Source of the DNA: Nageia nagi
Lineage: Eukaryota > Pinophyta
Direction: 5' to 3'
Assembly (NCBI GenBank): GCA_050084985.1
Contig: JBITNC010000002.1
Span: forward strand, 4,402,001-4,466,000
Length of the DNA: 64,000 nt
The notes beneath the pieces are model-generated. The model was given only the letters and a program-made list of their open reading frames with translations. It ran no database searches and was not told the DNA's origin. Shown here one piece after another: positions 11,900-25,179 of this stretch. The first letter of the stretch is position 1. Each line of letters opens with the position of its first letter. The translations under genes and the position numbers were made by a program.

Positions 11900-12433
11900 T
11901 ATTAGAAATTGTAATGTAATATTGTATAATATTTCTTTTTAATGTAAATTCACTTAATACTTAAAGTATGTTTAGATACATTAAAGCATTAAGAGAATAA
12001 ATATAGAAAGAGGAATAAATATAGAAACACCTTTAACCTTAACCTTGGGAAAACAAAGGTTAAAGGGTGGATTTTTTTTTATAAATAGAGAGGTACCCCT
12101 CTCATTATGTAACTTGATCAAGCATGATAATGCTTATCTTGTAAAATTGTAAGAATACTCTTATAAGAGTTTTATTAAGAATTTATAGGAAAGTTATCTT
12201 ATGAGAAGTAATAGAATGATGGTTCAAAATGGATATAGTCCCAAGAGATGGAGGAACCACTATACATGATGTGTTATATTTTGTATGGTTGATTATTGCT
12301 TTGCTAGAAGGACGAATGTTAGATTTGTTGAAGAAGCTTCAAAGTGATCTTGGTTTATGGAATCATTCAATTCCATCAAGTGGTATTAAAGCCATTCTTG
12401 TGACAATCTCTTCAAATTTCTACTTGGGATTTT
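11900..12433 (+). repeat. 5' LTR of the small element
   Basis: Begins TATTAGAAATTG where the 3' copy has TGTTAAAAATTG. It contains about 105 bases (about 12,230-12,340) missing from the 3' copy, so the 3' copy has a deletion or this copy an insertion. A TATA-like TTATAAATA lies at about 12,079. Confidence 0.7.
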
Positions 12434-13211
12434 AGTTAAGTTATTTTTTGATCATTTATGATATGGTTAAGATAACATGGTCACATAAGTATTTGTTTGA
12501 TGAAGTTGTCATCAAGGGAAAGAATTAAATTATAAAAATATTATGATATGATGACACCTTCATATACCTTAAAAAATACAAAATAATGATCTAAAATAAG
12601 CAAACACAAAAATAAAAAATCAATTTTCTTTAATAAAGATTGATGATATTTTTTATATCCTTGTTTGAGAATGCATTTATATCACTTGATTGATTATGCA
12701 TTTGATAGTGTTGTGCATGTATGATTTTGTTGATATCATGTTATGGTTGATACATTTTGTTTAATATACACATGTGATATATAGTTGATGATGTATGTCA
12801 TCTTTGATGTTGTGCATATATGATAACTTAGTATTTTTGATCAATTTATGGATGGAATCTATCTTATATGAGTGTATATGATGTGTCTAATTGATCTTAT
12901 TTATGAGCTTCTTATAGCTTGCAGGTTCTTCTTGAGATTGTTGGTTACTTCGGATATGCAGAATCATCATATCAACATGTTGAATGACTAATTTTGTTCA
13001 AAAAAATCATTTTTTGGTTAATGATTGTATTGTAAAACCATTTGTTAAAATAGTTAAGTAGTTGAGCCATTGTAGAACCATCTATATTCTATTACTTTCT
13101 TAAAAATGTAAAAAAATTTCAACTCCATTTGTATCTTTATGAAGGAGAACTCTCTCTTACTCTTTCTCTTTGTCTATTCAACTCTCTATCAAATATTACA
13201 TTAAGGGGGAG

Positions 13212-13621
13212 TGTTAAAAATTGTAATATGATATTGTGTAATATTTCTTTTTAATGTAAATTTATTTAATTCTTAAAGCATATTTAGATACCTTAAAGCA
13301 TTAAGAGAATAAATATAGAAACACCTTTAACCTTACCCTTGGGTAAAAGGAAGGTTATCTTATAAATAGAGAGGTACCCCTCTCATTATGTAACTTGATA
13401 AAGCATGGTAATGTTTATCTTGTAGAGTTGTAGGAATGCTCTTGTAAGAGCTTTGTTGAAAACTTGTAGGAGAGTTATCTTGTGAGAAGTAATACAATGA
13501 TGGTTCAAAGTAGAGTACAAGTTTCAAGGTGATCTTGGTTTATGGTATCATTCAATTCCATCAAGTATTATAAGAGCTTTCCTTATTATGGTATCTTCAA
13601 ATTTCTACTTAATGATTTTAA
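13212..13621 (+). repeat. 3' LTR of the small element
   Basis: Follows the polypurine tract directly and starts with TG. Homology with the 5' LTR ends around TCTACTT-GATTTTA. Confidence 0.7.
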
Positions 13622-14070
13622 GGTTACCCTCCTCAAATTTAAGGTATATCTATCCCCTAATCTTGATTCAATTTTATCTAAAATTTCATTGGTTAATCAA
13701 TTTTAATTTCTTTTTTTTTTGAAGTTGAAAGTTGATATCTATACTAACATATTTTTTACCTTGAGGATAATGGGATCAAATTTAATGTAAAATTTTATTT
13801 TAATTACAGGTTAGGGTGGATGCAAGAAGTTGGGTCCACTTTAAGGCCAAAAAATAGAAGTTTTTTTCTTGATTTTCAATTTTGGGTATGATTGATATCA
13901 AAAATTGAAGCACTTAGACATGGAATCATGAAAAAGGTCATTAGGGTGAAAATGTAGTGCTTGGAGTCTAGTTTTTAAATATATAAATTTTTCTAATACC
14001 TAAATATTAGAATTTGAAATTCGATAGGATGAACAAAAATCACTTAAAAAACTATTTTTAGACCAGACCA

Positions 14071-14350
14071 TGCACATGTTCGTCCACCATAATTTGACTA
14101 AAATCAAGGTTTTTTTTTTTAAATCCTTTTAGAAAAGATACCTAACACATTGGATATTATCTTGGATATTTTTTCATAATTTTTGAATCAATATTATATT
14201 TTTTATTAATTTTTTACTAGGCATGTTTGTGGTTTCAAAAAGTGCTCATGTCCGTCCACCATAATTTGATCTAAACTTAATCTTTTTTTAATTTTTTAAA
14301 TTATTATAGAGAATTATATGAAGCTTGACCCTATCTAATTTGTTTTTCAT
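14071..14350 (+). repeat. Two diverged copies of a ~173-bp unit
   Basis: CATG-TCGTCCACCATAATTTGA (one-base variants) occurs at 14,074 and 14,247. In both places it is followed by CTAAA, a T-rich run and a TTTTCATAA block. The remaining sequence of 13.6-15.1 kb shows no gene. At 14,660-14,800 there are five scattered variants of GAGATCTTGATATT. Confidence 0.55.
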
Positions 14351-15122
14351 AACTCAAAAAAAAAAACTTATTGAGAAAATATGAGACCCTCATATTTCAA
14401 GCAAATGGACCACATCTACTAAAAACTAATTAAAAAATATAAAATCTTATCCAATTGTAAAACAAATTACATATTTGATATCTATAATCTTTAATCTATA
14501 ATGAATTTTAATTTCATGAAAAATTCTACCAAAAACTCTATCAAATGTATGCATGAAATTGAGATTTTCTATTAAACTTGCCATGAACATATACTTGTAG
14601 GTCCAAGGCTAAGTGTTGGTTCATCAAGCCAAGTTTTTGAGCTTAAGTTCGAGGTGAAATTGTAGATTCAAATATTGAGATCTTGATATTAATGAATTAA
14701 AATTGAGATCTTGATATTTGTACTTATGTTTGCTTTAAATATCAGGATCTCGATATTTATTGGGATCCTAAACCTAAATCGGGATCTCGATTTTAATAAA
14801 ATTAAAATTACGATCCTAATTTTTCCAACTTTGAGTTTTTACTTAGCTAACTTCTTGCTTTCACCCATTAGTAGTATTTGAAGTTAGATCTAACATATGG
14901 TATATGGTTAGAATCTAAGATCTTGAAAAAAATTAGTGCTTCTAATTTTTTTTACTAAGTTGCAAGCTTACAAAAATCTAATTTATATTATTTGTAATAA
15001 AAGTTATTTTTTAGCAAGAAAGTTAAAATATTATCTTAATATATTAACAAAGGTTACAAATTTTGTTTGTAACAAGTAAAGTTACAAAAGCTTGCAATTT
15101 TTTATATATAAAAAATTTGATG

Positions 15123-15243
<121 letters not shown>

Positions 15244-15380
15244 GTTACTAAAAAAAGAAATTTTTTTCTTTGTTTTTTTAATATTAAAAAATAGAATTTT
15301 ATTATTATTTAATTTTTTTTGTTTTTTGTTTTTATTGTTAAATAATAATAATTAAAAAAAGTTTTTTTTTCTTAATTACG

Positions 15381-15722
15381 CTTTCTTAATTTTAGTATCT
15401 TTAATATGAGCTCCTTTTATTCTTTTTTTTTTTAAAGGAGAATCTTCAATGAGTTAAAAAAAAAAAGGAAAGGTGGACTTTCTAATTTTTTAATGAGTTG
15501 CTTTTTTAATTTTGGCATCTTTAATATGAGTTTCTTTTATCTTTTTTTTTTAAAAAAAAAAGAATATTTAATGAGTTGAAAAAGGAAAGGTGGACTTTCT
15601 AATTTTTAATGAGTTGCTTTCTTAATCTTTAATATGAGCTCCTTTTTATTATTTAAAAAAAAATAAAAAAAGAATGTTTTAAACAAAAAGAAAAGGTGGA
15701 CTTTCTAAATTTTAATGAGTTA
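15381..15722 (+). repeat. Three tandem copies of a ~115-120-bp unit
   Basis: CTTTCTTAATTTT...CTTTAATATGAG starts at 15,381, 15,501 and 15,616. Each copy continues with a homopolymer-rich T/A section and ends AAAGGTGGACTTTCTAATTTTTAATGAGTT. Spacing is 120 and then 115 bases, with the difference in the homopolymer runs. Confidence 0.85.
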
Positions 15723-15984
15723 AATTTAAGTCCTAAATTTTTAAAGTATGGTGCAATTTTTAAATACAATTTTTTAAGTAAAGATTTAAATTGTTGATAA
15801 TTGCCTACTTTTAAGTATGAATTAAATTGTAACTTATATGCATATTTTTAAATAAGAATTTACTAAATTCTAACTTTAGTGCAAATTATTTTACAAAACT
15901 TTATTAATCATACATTTAAGGCCAAAAAAAGTATTGTTACTTAAATTTTGAAGTACATAGTTTAATGTTTTTGTCTTAATGTAT

Positions 15985-16066
15985 GATTATTATTTTCCTA
16001 GAAGAATGAATGTTAGATTTGTTAGAGAAGCTTCATGGTGATCTTAGCTTATGGAATCCTTCAATT
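15985..16066 (+). mobile_element. LTR fragment of the 11.9-kb element family
   Basis: GAATGTTAGATTTGTT...GAAGCTTC followed by TGATCTT-G-TTATGGAATC-TTCAATTC matches 12,310-12,380 inside the 5' LTR at 11,900-12,433. This is a third, isolated trace of the same LTR. It shares the segment that the 3' LTR at 13.2 kb lacks. Confidence 0.65.
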
Positions 16067-17830
16067 CTATAAAAAACTAGGGCTTACATTTGAGATTATT
16101 ACTACTAGTAATCATAAATATGATAATTAATGTCAGGTTGAATGTTTAAAGAGTAGTCATAGCTATTATAACTTGTTGTTGAAGATTTTGTGAGTTGTTG
16201 AAGGGAAGGGATTGTTGTTAGTGTGTTTTGTAGCTACCATAATGTAGATGAATATATCATAATAGAGTTGATGACTAATGGAAGTTGTAGAGTTTGAGTG
16301 TTTTCTTAAGTATATTACCATTAAGACTAACTACATCAGATTGGCAATGAAAGCAAAAGAATGGCTATGAACAATCACTGTATGTCATTAGTAGATAGCC
16401 ATGATGTGTATTTTATTGAGCTAGACCATTGAGTGTCGTTTATTAGAGTTAGCAAGTTTGCCAAAATCTTTATTTAAAGATCTACCAAGTTGGTTCTTAA
16501 GAAAATGGGTTGGTGCTCCTTGCAGTGGGTGCTATAAAATATGGAGTTGATGCTCCATTTGATGGATATTGGTAAACCTTTGTAAAGTGGGTGCTTTACT
16601 ATAGAGCTAGATTTGGACCATGATCAAAGAAACCTTTTGATAATGAGCCCAAAGATTATAACAATTATTTTGACAATGAGTGGTATTGTATATCCTCGGA
16701 GCACTACAAAATGTTCTTCAAAATTCTCTACAAATTCTAAGACCAACTTCTCATGAAGTCCTTGGAATTTTTAAAAACTTTCTAAAAGATGAAATTTTTG
16801 AAAAATTCTAACCAACTGTTGATCTTTTCTTAATTCCACTATATTTTTTGGCTCTTGCTTCTTTTTAACTCTCATTTCTTCTTTTCTATTTTTCTTTGAA
16901 ATTTGCTCTATCTATAATTCCAAATTACTATCCACAAACCTTTTTTTGGCAAGTGTTAAATTGTAATGATCATTAAAACTACCGTAATCCTATCTTTTCA
17001 TCCACTTAGGAAATTTAATATTAGTTATAATAATCATGTGCAAAATCTAGAATCCATTGAGTTCTTTCCACTTGTCTTACTCATATGATGCACTTTTATC
17101 AATAATTAAATGTATTGGACTTGGAACACATGTAATTTGCTAAAATTATATTTAAGCATATACTAACTATTAATTTAAAACTAAGTACATACCTCTAACA
17201 TTAAATGCATCTATCACGTGTGGTAATTAAGATAGATTTGATATCATTTAATGTTAACTTGATAGGTGTATATTTTCATTCCCAAGATATCCGCTTCCAA
17301 ACCTTGCTTGAATGACATGGCTTATATGATGTGTCTGACAAGTGCTTCTGAAGTATTGAATATTCTAAAGTTAAAGTGTTGAAACTCTAGTTTTGAATCT
17401 TTTGAAACTTGACAATTTTGAAGTTATAATTTAGAAGGTGCAACTTTGAAGCCATAGTTCTATAATAACAGTTCTAAAGAAATATTTTTTGAAGCCTTGG
17501 AACTTTATCAATTTTGAAGCAATAGTTATGAATTGATAATTCTAAAGTAATAATTATAAAGCTTTGAAACTTAATCAATTTTTAAGTGATAGTTCTAACG
17601 TAAAACTAAGAATGAGCTTTTTTGAAGTTCTTTAGAATATTCTATTAATCTTCAAAAATGGATTTTTTAATAATCAAACTATAGATCATAAATGCTATAA
17701 ATAAAGGTTTTCACTTGGATAAATGCTAGTTTCCTAGTTTTCATTTACTTGAATACCTCCATGACTAATTTCACCCATAATTTTTACTGATTCATTTTCT
17801 AGAATCAATTTTATTCTTATTGCAAAGTGT
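16067..17830. other. No supported gene
   Basis: AT-rich sequence with local self-similarity at 17,340-17,640, where TTGAAG, AACTTT and AGTTCTAAAG phrases recur without a fixed period. It is the expected position of the 3' LTR of the gypsy element that follows, but I could not align it with a partner on the far side. Confidence 0.4.
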
Positions 17831-17909
17831 GGATTCAAGGTTATTTGGCATCTTCAATCAAACACATGTCTACTTTTTCCAACTACTTTGTGAATCTCTC
17901 TTTATTCAT

Positions 17910-20900
17910 GGGCATAGTATAAGGCCAAAGTTAAAGTCCATTGACCAACATGACTCTTCTAGAGTTGTCAATTGGTTGAAGTTGAATATTACCATTATCA
18001 AAGACTTATATAATTTGGTACGATCCCAACCATCTAGTCTAAAGCTTTCCTAAGAAAGTATGATATTTAGAATCAAATAATAAAACCTAATTTCTTGGAG
18101 TAAATTGCATATGCTTCAATTGTTTATTATGCCATATTTTTTCTTTGTTGTTGAAGGATTTTTGTATTTTGCAATGCTTTTATCCTAAATTCATTCAACT
18201 ATAACATCATCTTGTGTTGAGCTTCAAACATATATAACCGAACTTCAATAGTTATATTCAAAGTTTGTATTTCAAATTCTATTAGTAAAAGAGGTTTCTT
18301 CCCATAAATTTATAAGGTGTAAACTCTCTAGTTGATTTCTATGTAACTTTATATGCCAAGATTGTTTCAAAAAGTTTGGTTGCTTAGTCTTTGTGAGATG
18401 CTATAGGCTTTGTTAGAATATTCTTCAATTCTCTGTTAGTCACCTCTACTTAGCTACTTTTCTAAGGATGATACAGGGAAGCTTTCTTATACTTTATATG
18501 ATAATGATTAATAAATTATTTAACTACATTGAACATAAATTATGGTTTTTGATATGACACTAAGAATCTGGTAGCTCTAAACTTCATCATAATATTATTG
18601 TACAAAAATTTTTCTACTTTTTATTCTTAGGTTTTGCAAGAGCACATACATCTACCTATTTTATAGTGTAATCTATACAAATAAGGATATGCTTCTTACC
18701 TTGAGATGAAGGGTTGATTGGTCCAATAAAATCAATCCCTCATTATTCAAAAATTTGAAAACAACTTATGGATGTAATGACATTTGTGTATTGGTCATGG
18801 CTTTTTCCATTCTTTAGCATTGGTCACATTAATATAAATATTTCTTCACATATTTATGTATTAAAGGCTAGTAATAACCAGTTCCTAAAGCTTTATGGAT
18901 TGTTCTCTTTTTTGAATAATGGCCTCCTATTGGTTCATCATGATAGGCCCTTAAGACATCAAAAACTTCATCTTTTCTAATACATATATGAAGAACATAA
19001 TTAGTTACACATTTAAATAATATTCCATCCACCCATTTGAATGTTGAGCTTTCTTTAATCAGATGTTTCTTCTATTTTGGAGAGAAGTGAATTGGTATCT
19101 TTCTTGTTGCTAAATAATTAGTTATGTCTGCAAATCATGGTGAATGCATAGAAATTACAAATAATCTTTCATCAAGAAAAGAATCTTGTACTTATTCATC
19201 ATTTCTATCTCTTATCAATCTAAATAAGAAGTCTACTACAACATTGGTGTTACCAAATTTACCAAATTTATCAACAATAGTTACATTAAATTCTTGTAAT
19301 AAAAGTAACCATCTTATGATTCTTCTACTTACAACTAATTTTATCATAAGCTATCTAATGGTTGCATGGTTTTTGTGAACAAAAACTTTATAACTAGTAA
19401 TGTAATGTCTAAATTTGTTGATAGCATGCACTACTACTAAAAATTTATTTTTTATAGTGTGTAATACTTTTCAACTCCCACCAAATTCCTATTGATATAT
19501 TAAATGGCATAGTGAGTCTTATTCTGATCTTCTTATCCCAATACTACTCCAATTGTATAATTTGATGTATTAACATGAATACAAAAAGATAGTTTTCAAT
19601 TGGGACCTCTCAACATAGGAGTAGTCATATGTTTTTATTTGATTGTCTAAAATGTTTCTTCACACTATCCATTCAAAATCATTATCCTTATGAAGTAATG
19701 AAAATAAGGGAGCTACAATCTTACTAAAATTTGAAATAAACCTTATGGAGTAACCAACATGCCCAAGGAGACTTCTCACATCTATTTGGTTTTCTAGAGT
19801 TGGAAACTATTTGATATTCTTAACCTTCTTTGGATTCACTTTAGTTCCTTTAGCTGAAATATGATGTCCTAATATAATGCCTTCTTACATGAGCATGAAA
19901 TTTTTTTCATAACTTAATGATAAATTGTATCTTTCGCACCTAACATACACTTTCTCCAAATTGTGAAGTGCTTCTACAAATGTGTTACCATACACTATAA
20001 AATCATCTATATACACTTCTATATAATCATTAGCTAAATCAACAAAAAATGGCTAATACAACTCTTTGAAAGTTGTAGGTGCATTGCATAAACTAAATGA
20101 TAAAACTTGATAAGCAAATATTCCTAAAGAACAAGTGAATGTAGTTTTTTATTGGTCTTCATTTGCAATTTGAATATGATTATAACCACTAAAATCATCA
20201 AGAAACGAGAAATATTTCTTACTAGAATGATTGTTTAATACTTGATCAATGAAGGGCAAGAGAAAATAATCCTTATGAGTGGCTTCATTCAAGCATTTGT
20301 AATCTACACATATTCTCCATTTTCCATTCTTATTAGGCACAACTACCAAAGGTGAGACCCACCTAATGTCTAAGATAGGATAAATAAATCATACTTTCAA
20401 CAATTTTTCTATTTCTTCTTGCACAATATCTATCAGAGCTAGATTTATTCTTCTAGTTGGTTTTCTAATAGGTTTGGAATCATCAATGTATATATGATGA
20501 GTACAAATGTCTATATGAATTCCATTCATTTCAAAATAATCTAATATGAATGCTGAAGTATTTGATTTCAAAATATCGAATGCTTATTCTTCTTCTACAA
20601 ATGTAAGCCAACTATTGATATTCAAAGTTTTACCTAGAAGTACTTCAATCTTCTTGACTCCTAGCTGGGTCAACTTTCTCTAATGTACTAAAGAATTGAG
20701 AGAATGATGACGAGGAAATAAAGAATGAAATACCTTTGTTATTTCTCTAAATGCCTCCCCTTTTATAATAATATGGGTAAGAGGGAATTTGAATAAAGAT
20801 AAAAATTTGGACTATTCTTGATTTAGTATGTTGAATATTTCATTTTGAAGATTTGATTGTGATAATTCTCCAACTTCTCTAACAATTTCTGAAGCTACAT

Positions 20901-21500
20901 TTTCTCTAGAAAATTCAATTATTTCTTCCAATTCTTATATATGCTCTTTAACAGTGATTGTAGAGAGAACTACAAAACTCTTTGGTTCAACAAACTTTGA
21001 TTCATCAATCCATAACTGCCCTTGATATTCAAATATAGGTTGAGAAGGAGGATACAAAGAAAATATTCTAAATTGTGCTCATTCTAAATGATCATATCTC
21101 TTGATCTGTAGTTGATAAATACAACTATTTTACCTAACCATGGTCTTCCTAAGATTACTAAATAACCATGGTGTACCTTTATTTTTAAGACTAAAATTCC
21201 TATTGGATAATTCCTAAGCATTTTCAATAATATCTTCAGGCTGAGCTATTGATTGATCTGCCATTTGTAAGACAATAGTAGTAGGATGCATATATGATAA
21301 TTTCAATTTTTTAAATATGAATATTGTCATAACATTTATAGTTGCCTCCAAATCAATCAAAATATTTTGGATTTTAGTGAACCCTATAAAAATTGTAATA
21401 ATTGGACTATCTAAATCACCATATTTGGGGTTAACTAGCTTATTTGAGAGTAGGTCTGCTAGTTTGCCATCTACCTGAATGGTCTTGGGATATGCTTTTT
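17910..21500 (-). pseudogene. Gypsy pol pseudogene: protease, RT, RNase H, integrase
   Basis: Protease near 21,341-21,363 reads ILIDLEATINVM, where the usual active-site D-L-G is D-L-E. RT: the segment preceding it (20,571-20,389) has the CTHHIY...PIRKPTRRIN signature. 20,349-20,149 reads VVPNKNGKWRICVDYKCLNE and FSFLDDFSGYNHIQI. The catalytic YIDD is intact at 20,002-20,013. RNase H is traceable at 19,650-19,170 (VVHAINKFRHYITSYKVFVH). The integrase HHCC zinc-binding part lies at about 18,985-18,790 (GGHYSKKRTIHKAL). The integrase core starts at about 18,745 (GIDFIGPINPSSQGKKHI). The C-terminal GPY-like motif lies near 18,020 (WLGSYQII). Stops interrupt every module, so no active protein is expected. 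Confidence 0.85.
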
Positions 21501-21949
21501 TTTCCTTTCTCCTTTTCTGATATAGAGTTCCTTAACCATTTTGTTTAGTTCAAGAACCTCCTTGATTGCTTATAACATTGGAGCTGAAATACTCAACCTT
21601 TTCATTTATTTAAGCAAATAATTCTTCCTCTTTAGATTTTTCTTTTAATCTCTTAGCATATGGTGATTCTTGAATCTATTTATGCATCTTGTTCTTTTCA
21701 TTCTTCTAAATACTCCTTTGTTTATTTTGATCATTATCTTGTAAGGATTATTTAGAATCATCATTAGGAAGTTCAATAATAATAGGTCAAGCAAGTTCTT
21801 TCAATTTCTTGCTAGATCTCAACTATATATCATGGCATTGAATAACATTAATTAATGTTGTATCTTTCTAATTCGTAGATACGAAAGGACATCATTTTTC
21901 CTATTATTATCTGGATTTTAAACTAATTGAGAAGGAAGGGTTGGTTTTT

Positions 21950-23750
21950 TATGTACTTATTATTGATTTTGAGCTGGTTGTTAAATTAGTCCTAGTAATA
22001 GAGCTTGTTGCTAATTATTTTGATTAAATCTGCTTTTTTGATTTTGATTCTAGTTAGAGTAATTAGACTTGTTCCATTTGGGTTGTTGCATATTATTCCA
22101 TTGTGATAATCCCCATTGTTAATTCTATGCAAATTGATACCAATCTTAATTTCATGGCCTCCATGGTGGAGAATAATGAACTGTAGGTTGTGGAAATGGG
22201 ATGTTCCACCAAGGTTGCATAACAAACTTATTCTAAAATCCAAAATTTATTCATGGATCAATAGCATTTGCACCTATCACCATATTTTATATAGACATTT
22301 GAGCTATAGTAAAATCACCACATTCATTAGTTACATGATTTTCATTGCATAAACTACAAATTTTAGTTTTATCAAGAGGATATTCATGCAATGCATGTTT
22401 CTTTCTACATTTTGGACAATAAATTGCTAAACATTCTTGAGATTCCTTTGCTTTTTTTGACGTGTTTGCTACTCCTTTTAGCTAACTTAGTTCAACAACA
22501 ATATCAGTTCTAAAATTTGCAAGTTCTTCTATCAATTCATTCACAACATTATCAATTTTTTTAAAAGTTTAGTCTTTTGAGCATAAGTCCTTGTTATAGA
22601 ATAGTTCTTGCATAGTTATATTATATCATCCAAATCTAACTTATTCACATTCCTTTTTCCCATTACATTAAGGAAATCTAATTAGGAATCTCATAATCCC
22701 CTTAAAAAGATAGTTTTTTGCAAATTATTGATTAATAGTAATACCACACCTCTTTTGAACAAATAGAAACTTGTCCAAGTAGTCCTCTAGAATTTCTTCT
22801 TCTCTTTGATCATGAACAACTCATCTTTCCTATCCTTCACTCTACAATACTCTTGATATTTATCTAGAAAAACTTTTTTCATAAATGCCTAATTAGTTAT
22901 GGAATCTAGAGCCAACCCCATGAACCATCTCATTTCATTATTCTTAAGAGTTGATGGAAATAATTTCAATTTTTGAGCATTAGTCTCATAATCAGAAGTT
23001 ATGCAAAGCACCTTAAAGTCAAATAGGAATTGATCTAGGTCTTCAATAGAAATACCTCTAGAGTTTGGTAAAATATATGGTGAAATATTTTTCATAGGTT
23101 AATAATTTCCTGGAGTGCCTTGATTCATTATAATTGGATAAGTAAAAGTTCTAGTGGTAGCTAGATTACCACCACCTAATCCTTTACTACTAACTATACT
23201 ACCTCCTAACATTTTGGCTAATGGATTAATAAAAGTATTTTTTAAATCTGAAGGAAAATGCCCTAAATTGTAATAGATATGAAATGGTATATTGGTTACC
23301 TCTCTCTCTACTTTAGAATTAGTTTTAGTTGAAGAAAAGTGTCTAGGAAAAAGTGAAGTTCTTTATGAAAATCATACTATCTTTTTGAAGGTCAATTTAG
23401 TAGGAATTATTTTTAAAACTTGTTCTTTTGGAGTACTAAAATTGCTAGTTTTTGGAATACTCTTAACATCTTTCTCAACTTCTTAAAAAGATTTCAAATT
23501 CAAAATATTTTTAGCAAATGATTCTTCCAAGTTTGTAGAACTAAGTATTTATGTAATTTGTCCAGTAACAACTTCTTCTATAATTTTATGCTATTGAGAG
23601 CTAGAACTTCACCCTAAATTAGATGTACTTTTCTTAGGGTTTTTAGTTTTGTTCTACCTCTACCTCTACTTCTATTATATCTACCCTTATTGATAAATCT
23701 CTCCATTTCATCTCTAGGTCTATTCATCCATTCTAAACAAATACCAAAAA
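21950..23750 (-). pseudogene. Gypsy gag pseudogene with nucleocapsid zinc knuckles
   Basis: From about 23,740 (MNRPRDEMERFINKGRYNRSR) to 22 kb on the minus strand. Residues at 23,095-22,889 include FKVLCITSDYETNAQKLKLF and RWFMGL, typical of plant gypsy capsid. Near 22,425-22,325 two Cys/His clusters follow each other: CPKCRKKHALHEY, where the last Cys is lost, and CSLCNENHVTNEC, spaced CX2CX3HX4C. They would bind RNA. Several stops are present. Confidence 0.75.
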
Positions 23751-23799
23751 TTTTGAAAACTATACAATTTAAAAATATTTTCTGTAAAAACATAAGATA

Positions 23800-25150
23800 C
23801 ACTATTGCTCAAGACTAGTCAAAATTTTTGATGGAGTAAAGAATAGTTAATAGATCGAATTATCAAAGTAAGTTCACTTAAATAAGTTCATACTACTCAG
23901 ATAGGATCACCTTCATAAAACCTCTACTTCCTTAATATTGAGGAAACATGGCTATACATGAATTTTTAAATGACACTAACAACAATCTTATCTTGATATT
24001 TCTTGAGAATAGTCTCAACCAACACCATTTTTTCCTTGGTAATGACATAAAAAATGATTGGTGTCAATACATTATTTAATTTACCAAATCCAAGGTAGGT
24101 TTTCTAAGGCTATATGTAGTTGATACTCTATTCTAAACACTATGTTTAAATGGAAATAGTAAATTAATATTGAATTAAACTTAAGAAATCAACATACACA
24201 CTTATAATAAAATATTGAAATACATAACAAAAATGCTAAATTGAAATAAATCTTAGATAAGAGAATATTTTTGGTTAGAGTGGATCCTCCTCCTTCCAAC
24301 AGAGCTCAAAAACATGATTTTAGAATGTCTAAATAAAACAATTTTTATATTATCCTATCTACATACTAACATATAATTTTTAGAAACAAGAATAAGACTC
24401 AAAGTTCTAAAATAACAGTAGCTAGCATTCTTCTGACTGAAGAAGGCTTATTTATTTAAAATACACAAATTCATTAATCTTAATTAATTATATTCCTATA
24501 AGTCACATGTTTATTTGAAATAAAATTATACTCAATCTATGATTCTAAAGATACATATATAAAAAAGATCAATTTAACATCCAACTTATTAGCTATACTT
24601 AAGACTTGGTCTATCCTTGATGAGATCTTGATCTTATCCTTTCGTGTTCTCTATTGTTCACTTCTTTTTGGATTGTTGATTATCTTTCAAAATATTATTC
24701 TAAATTCCCTTACAATTTACTACTGAAATTATTTACTTGATTGCAAAGTAGTCAAAATATAGGTGGCATAACACTTTTGAATCTCATTTTGTTCTATTTT
24801 TGAAGCTCATTATTAAGATTCTAAAGTCTATCATTTTGGCATCAATTATGAAGTTAATCATCCTAGAGCTAACTTTGAAGTTGATCATTATGGAGCTACT
24901 TCTTAGCTTAATCCACTTAATGTTACTTGGTGTAAAATATAAACATTTATGCCCTCAAACATAACAATTAGCATTAATAACACTTAAACAACCAAGACAC
25001 AAATAAATATGCATTTAATTCTAAATATAATAGTTATATAGGTTAAAATATATAACATTCATTAAAGCTTGACAAAAAGGAGCTATTTTATTGCCTCATT
25101 AGCATTTTTTTATATAACAAAGAGGAAAATATGTCCAAGATTCTATAATA
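23800..25150. other. No supported gene between two gypsy remnants
   Basis: AT-rich sequence in which the 5' LTR and primer-binding site of the preceding minus-strand element should lie. None could be recognised. Confidence 0.4.
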
Positions 25151-25179
25151 AATTAATGCTATAATAAATTAAGTTTAGG

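Larger units (their letters stand above)
11900..13621 (+). mobile_element. Small LTR retroelement without coding sequence (TRIM/LARD-like or deleted Copia)
   Basis: Two direct repeats (11,900-12,433 and 13,212-13,621) share long stretches, including the TATA region (TTATAAATAGAGAGG), AGGTACCCCTCTCATTATG and the TTCAATTCCATCAAG end block. The downstream copy begins TGTTAAAAATTG immediately after a polypurine tract (TTAAGGGGGAG at 13,201-13,211), the hallmark of a 3' LTR. The 780-base internal region has no gag or pol resemblance. No convincing primer-binding site or target duplication was found, so the outer ends are approximate. The tract and the TGTTA start resemble Copia elements. Confidence 0.75.
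17830..23800 (-). mobile_element. Ty3/gypsy LTR retrotransposon, decayed, gag-pol order intact
   Basis: On the minus strand all standard modules can be read in the expected order, from gag near 23.8 kb to the end of integrase near 17.9 kb. They are PR, RT, RNase H and IN, the order typical of Ty3/gypsy (Metaviridae-type) elements. Stops and frame changes are scattered through it. I could not identify its LTRs, primer-binding site or target duplication, so the bounds cover the coding part only. Confidence 0.85.

Noticed and set aside
16900-25100. LTR pair for the gypsy element at 17.8-23.8 kb
   Set aside because: Loose similarities (GAAGTT, TTCTAAAGT phrases at 17.4 and 24.8 kb) are too weak to call LTRs, and no primer site was found beside them.
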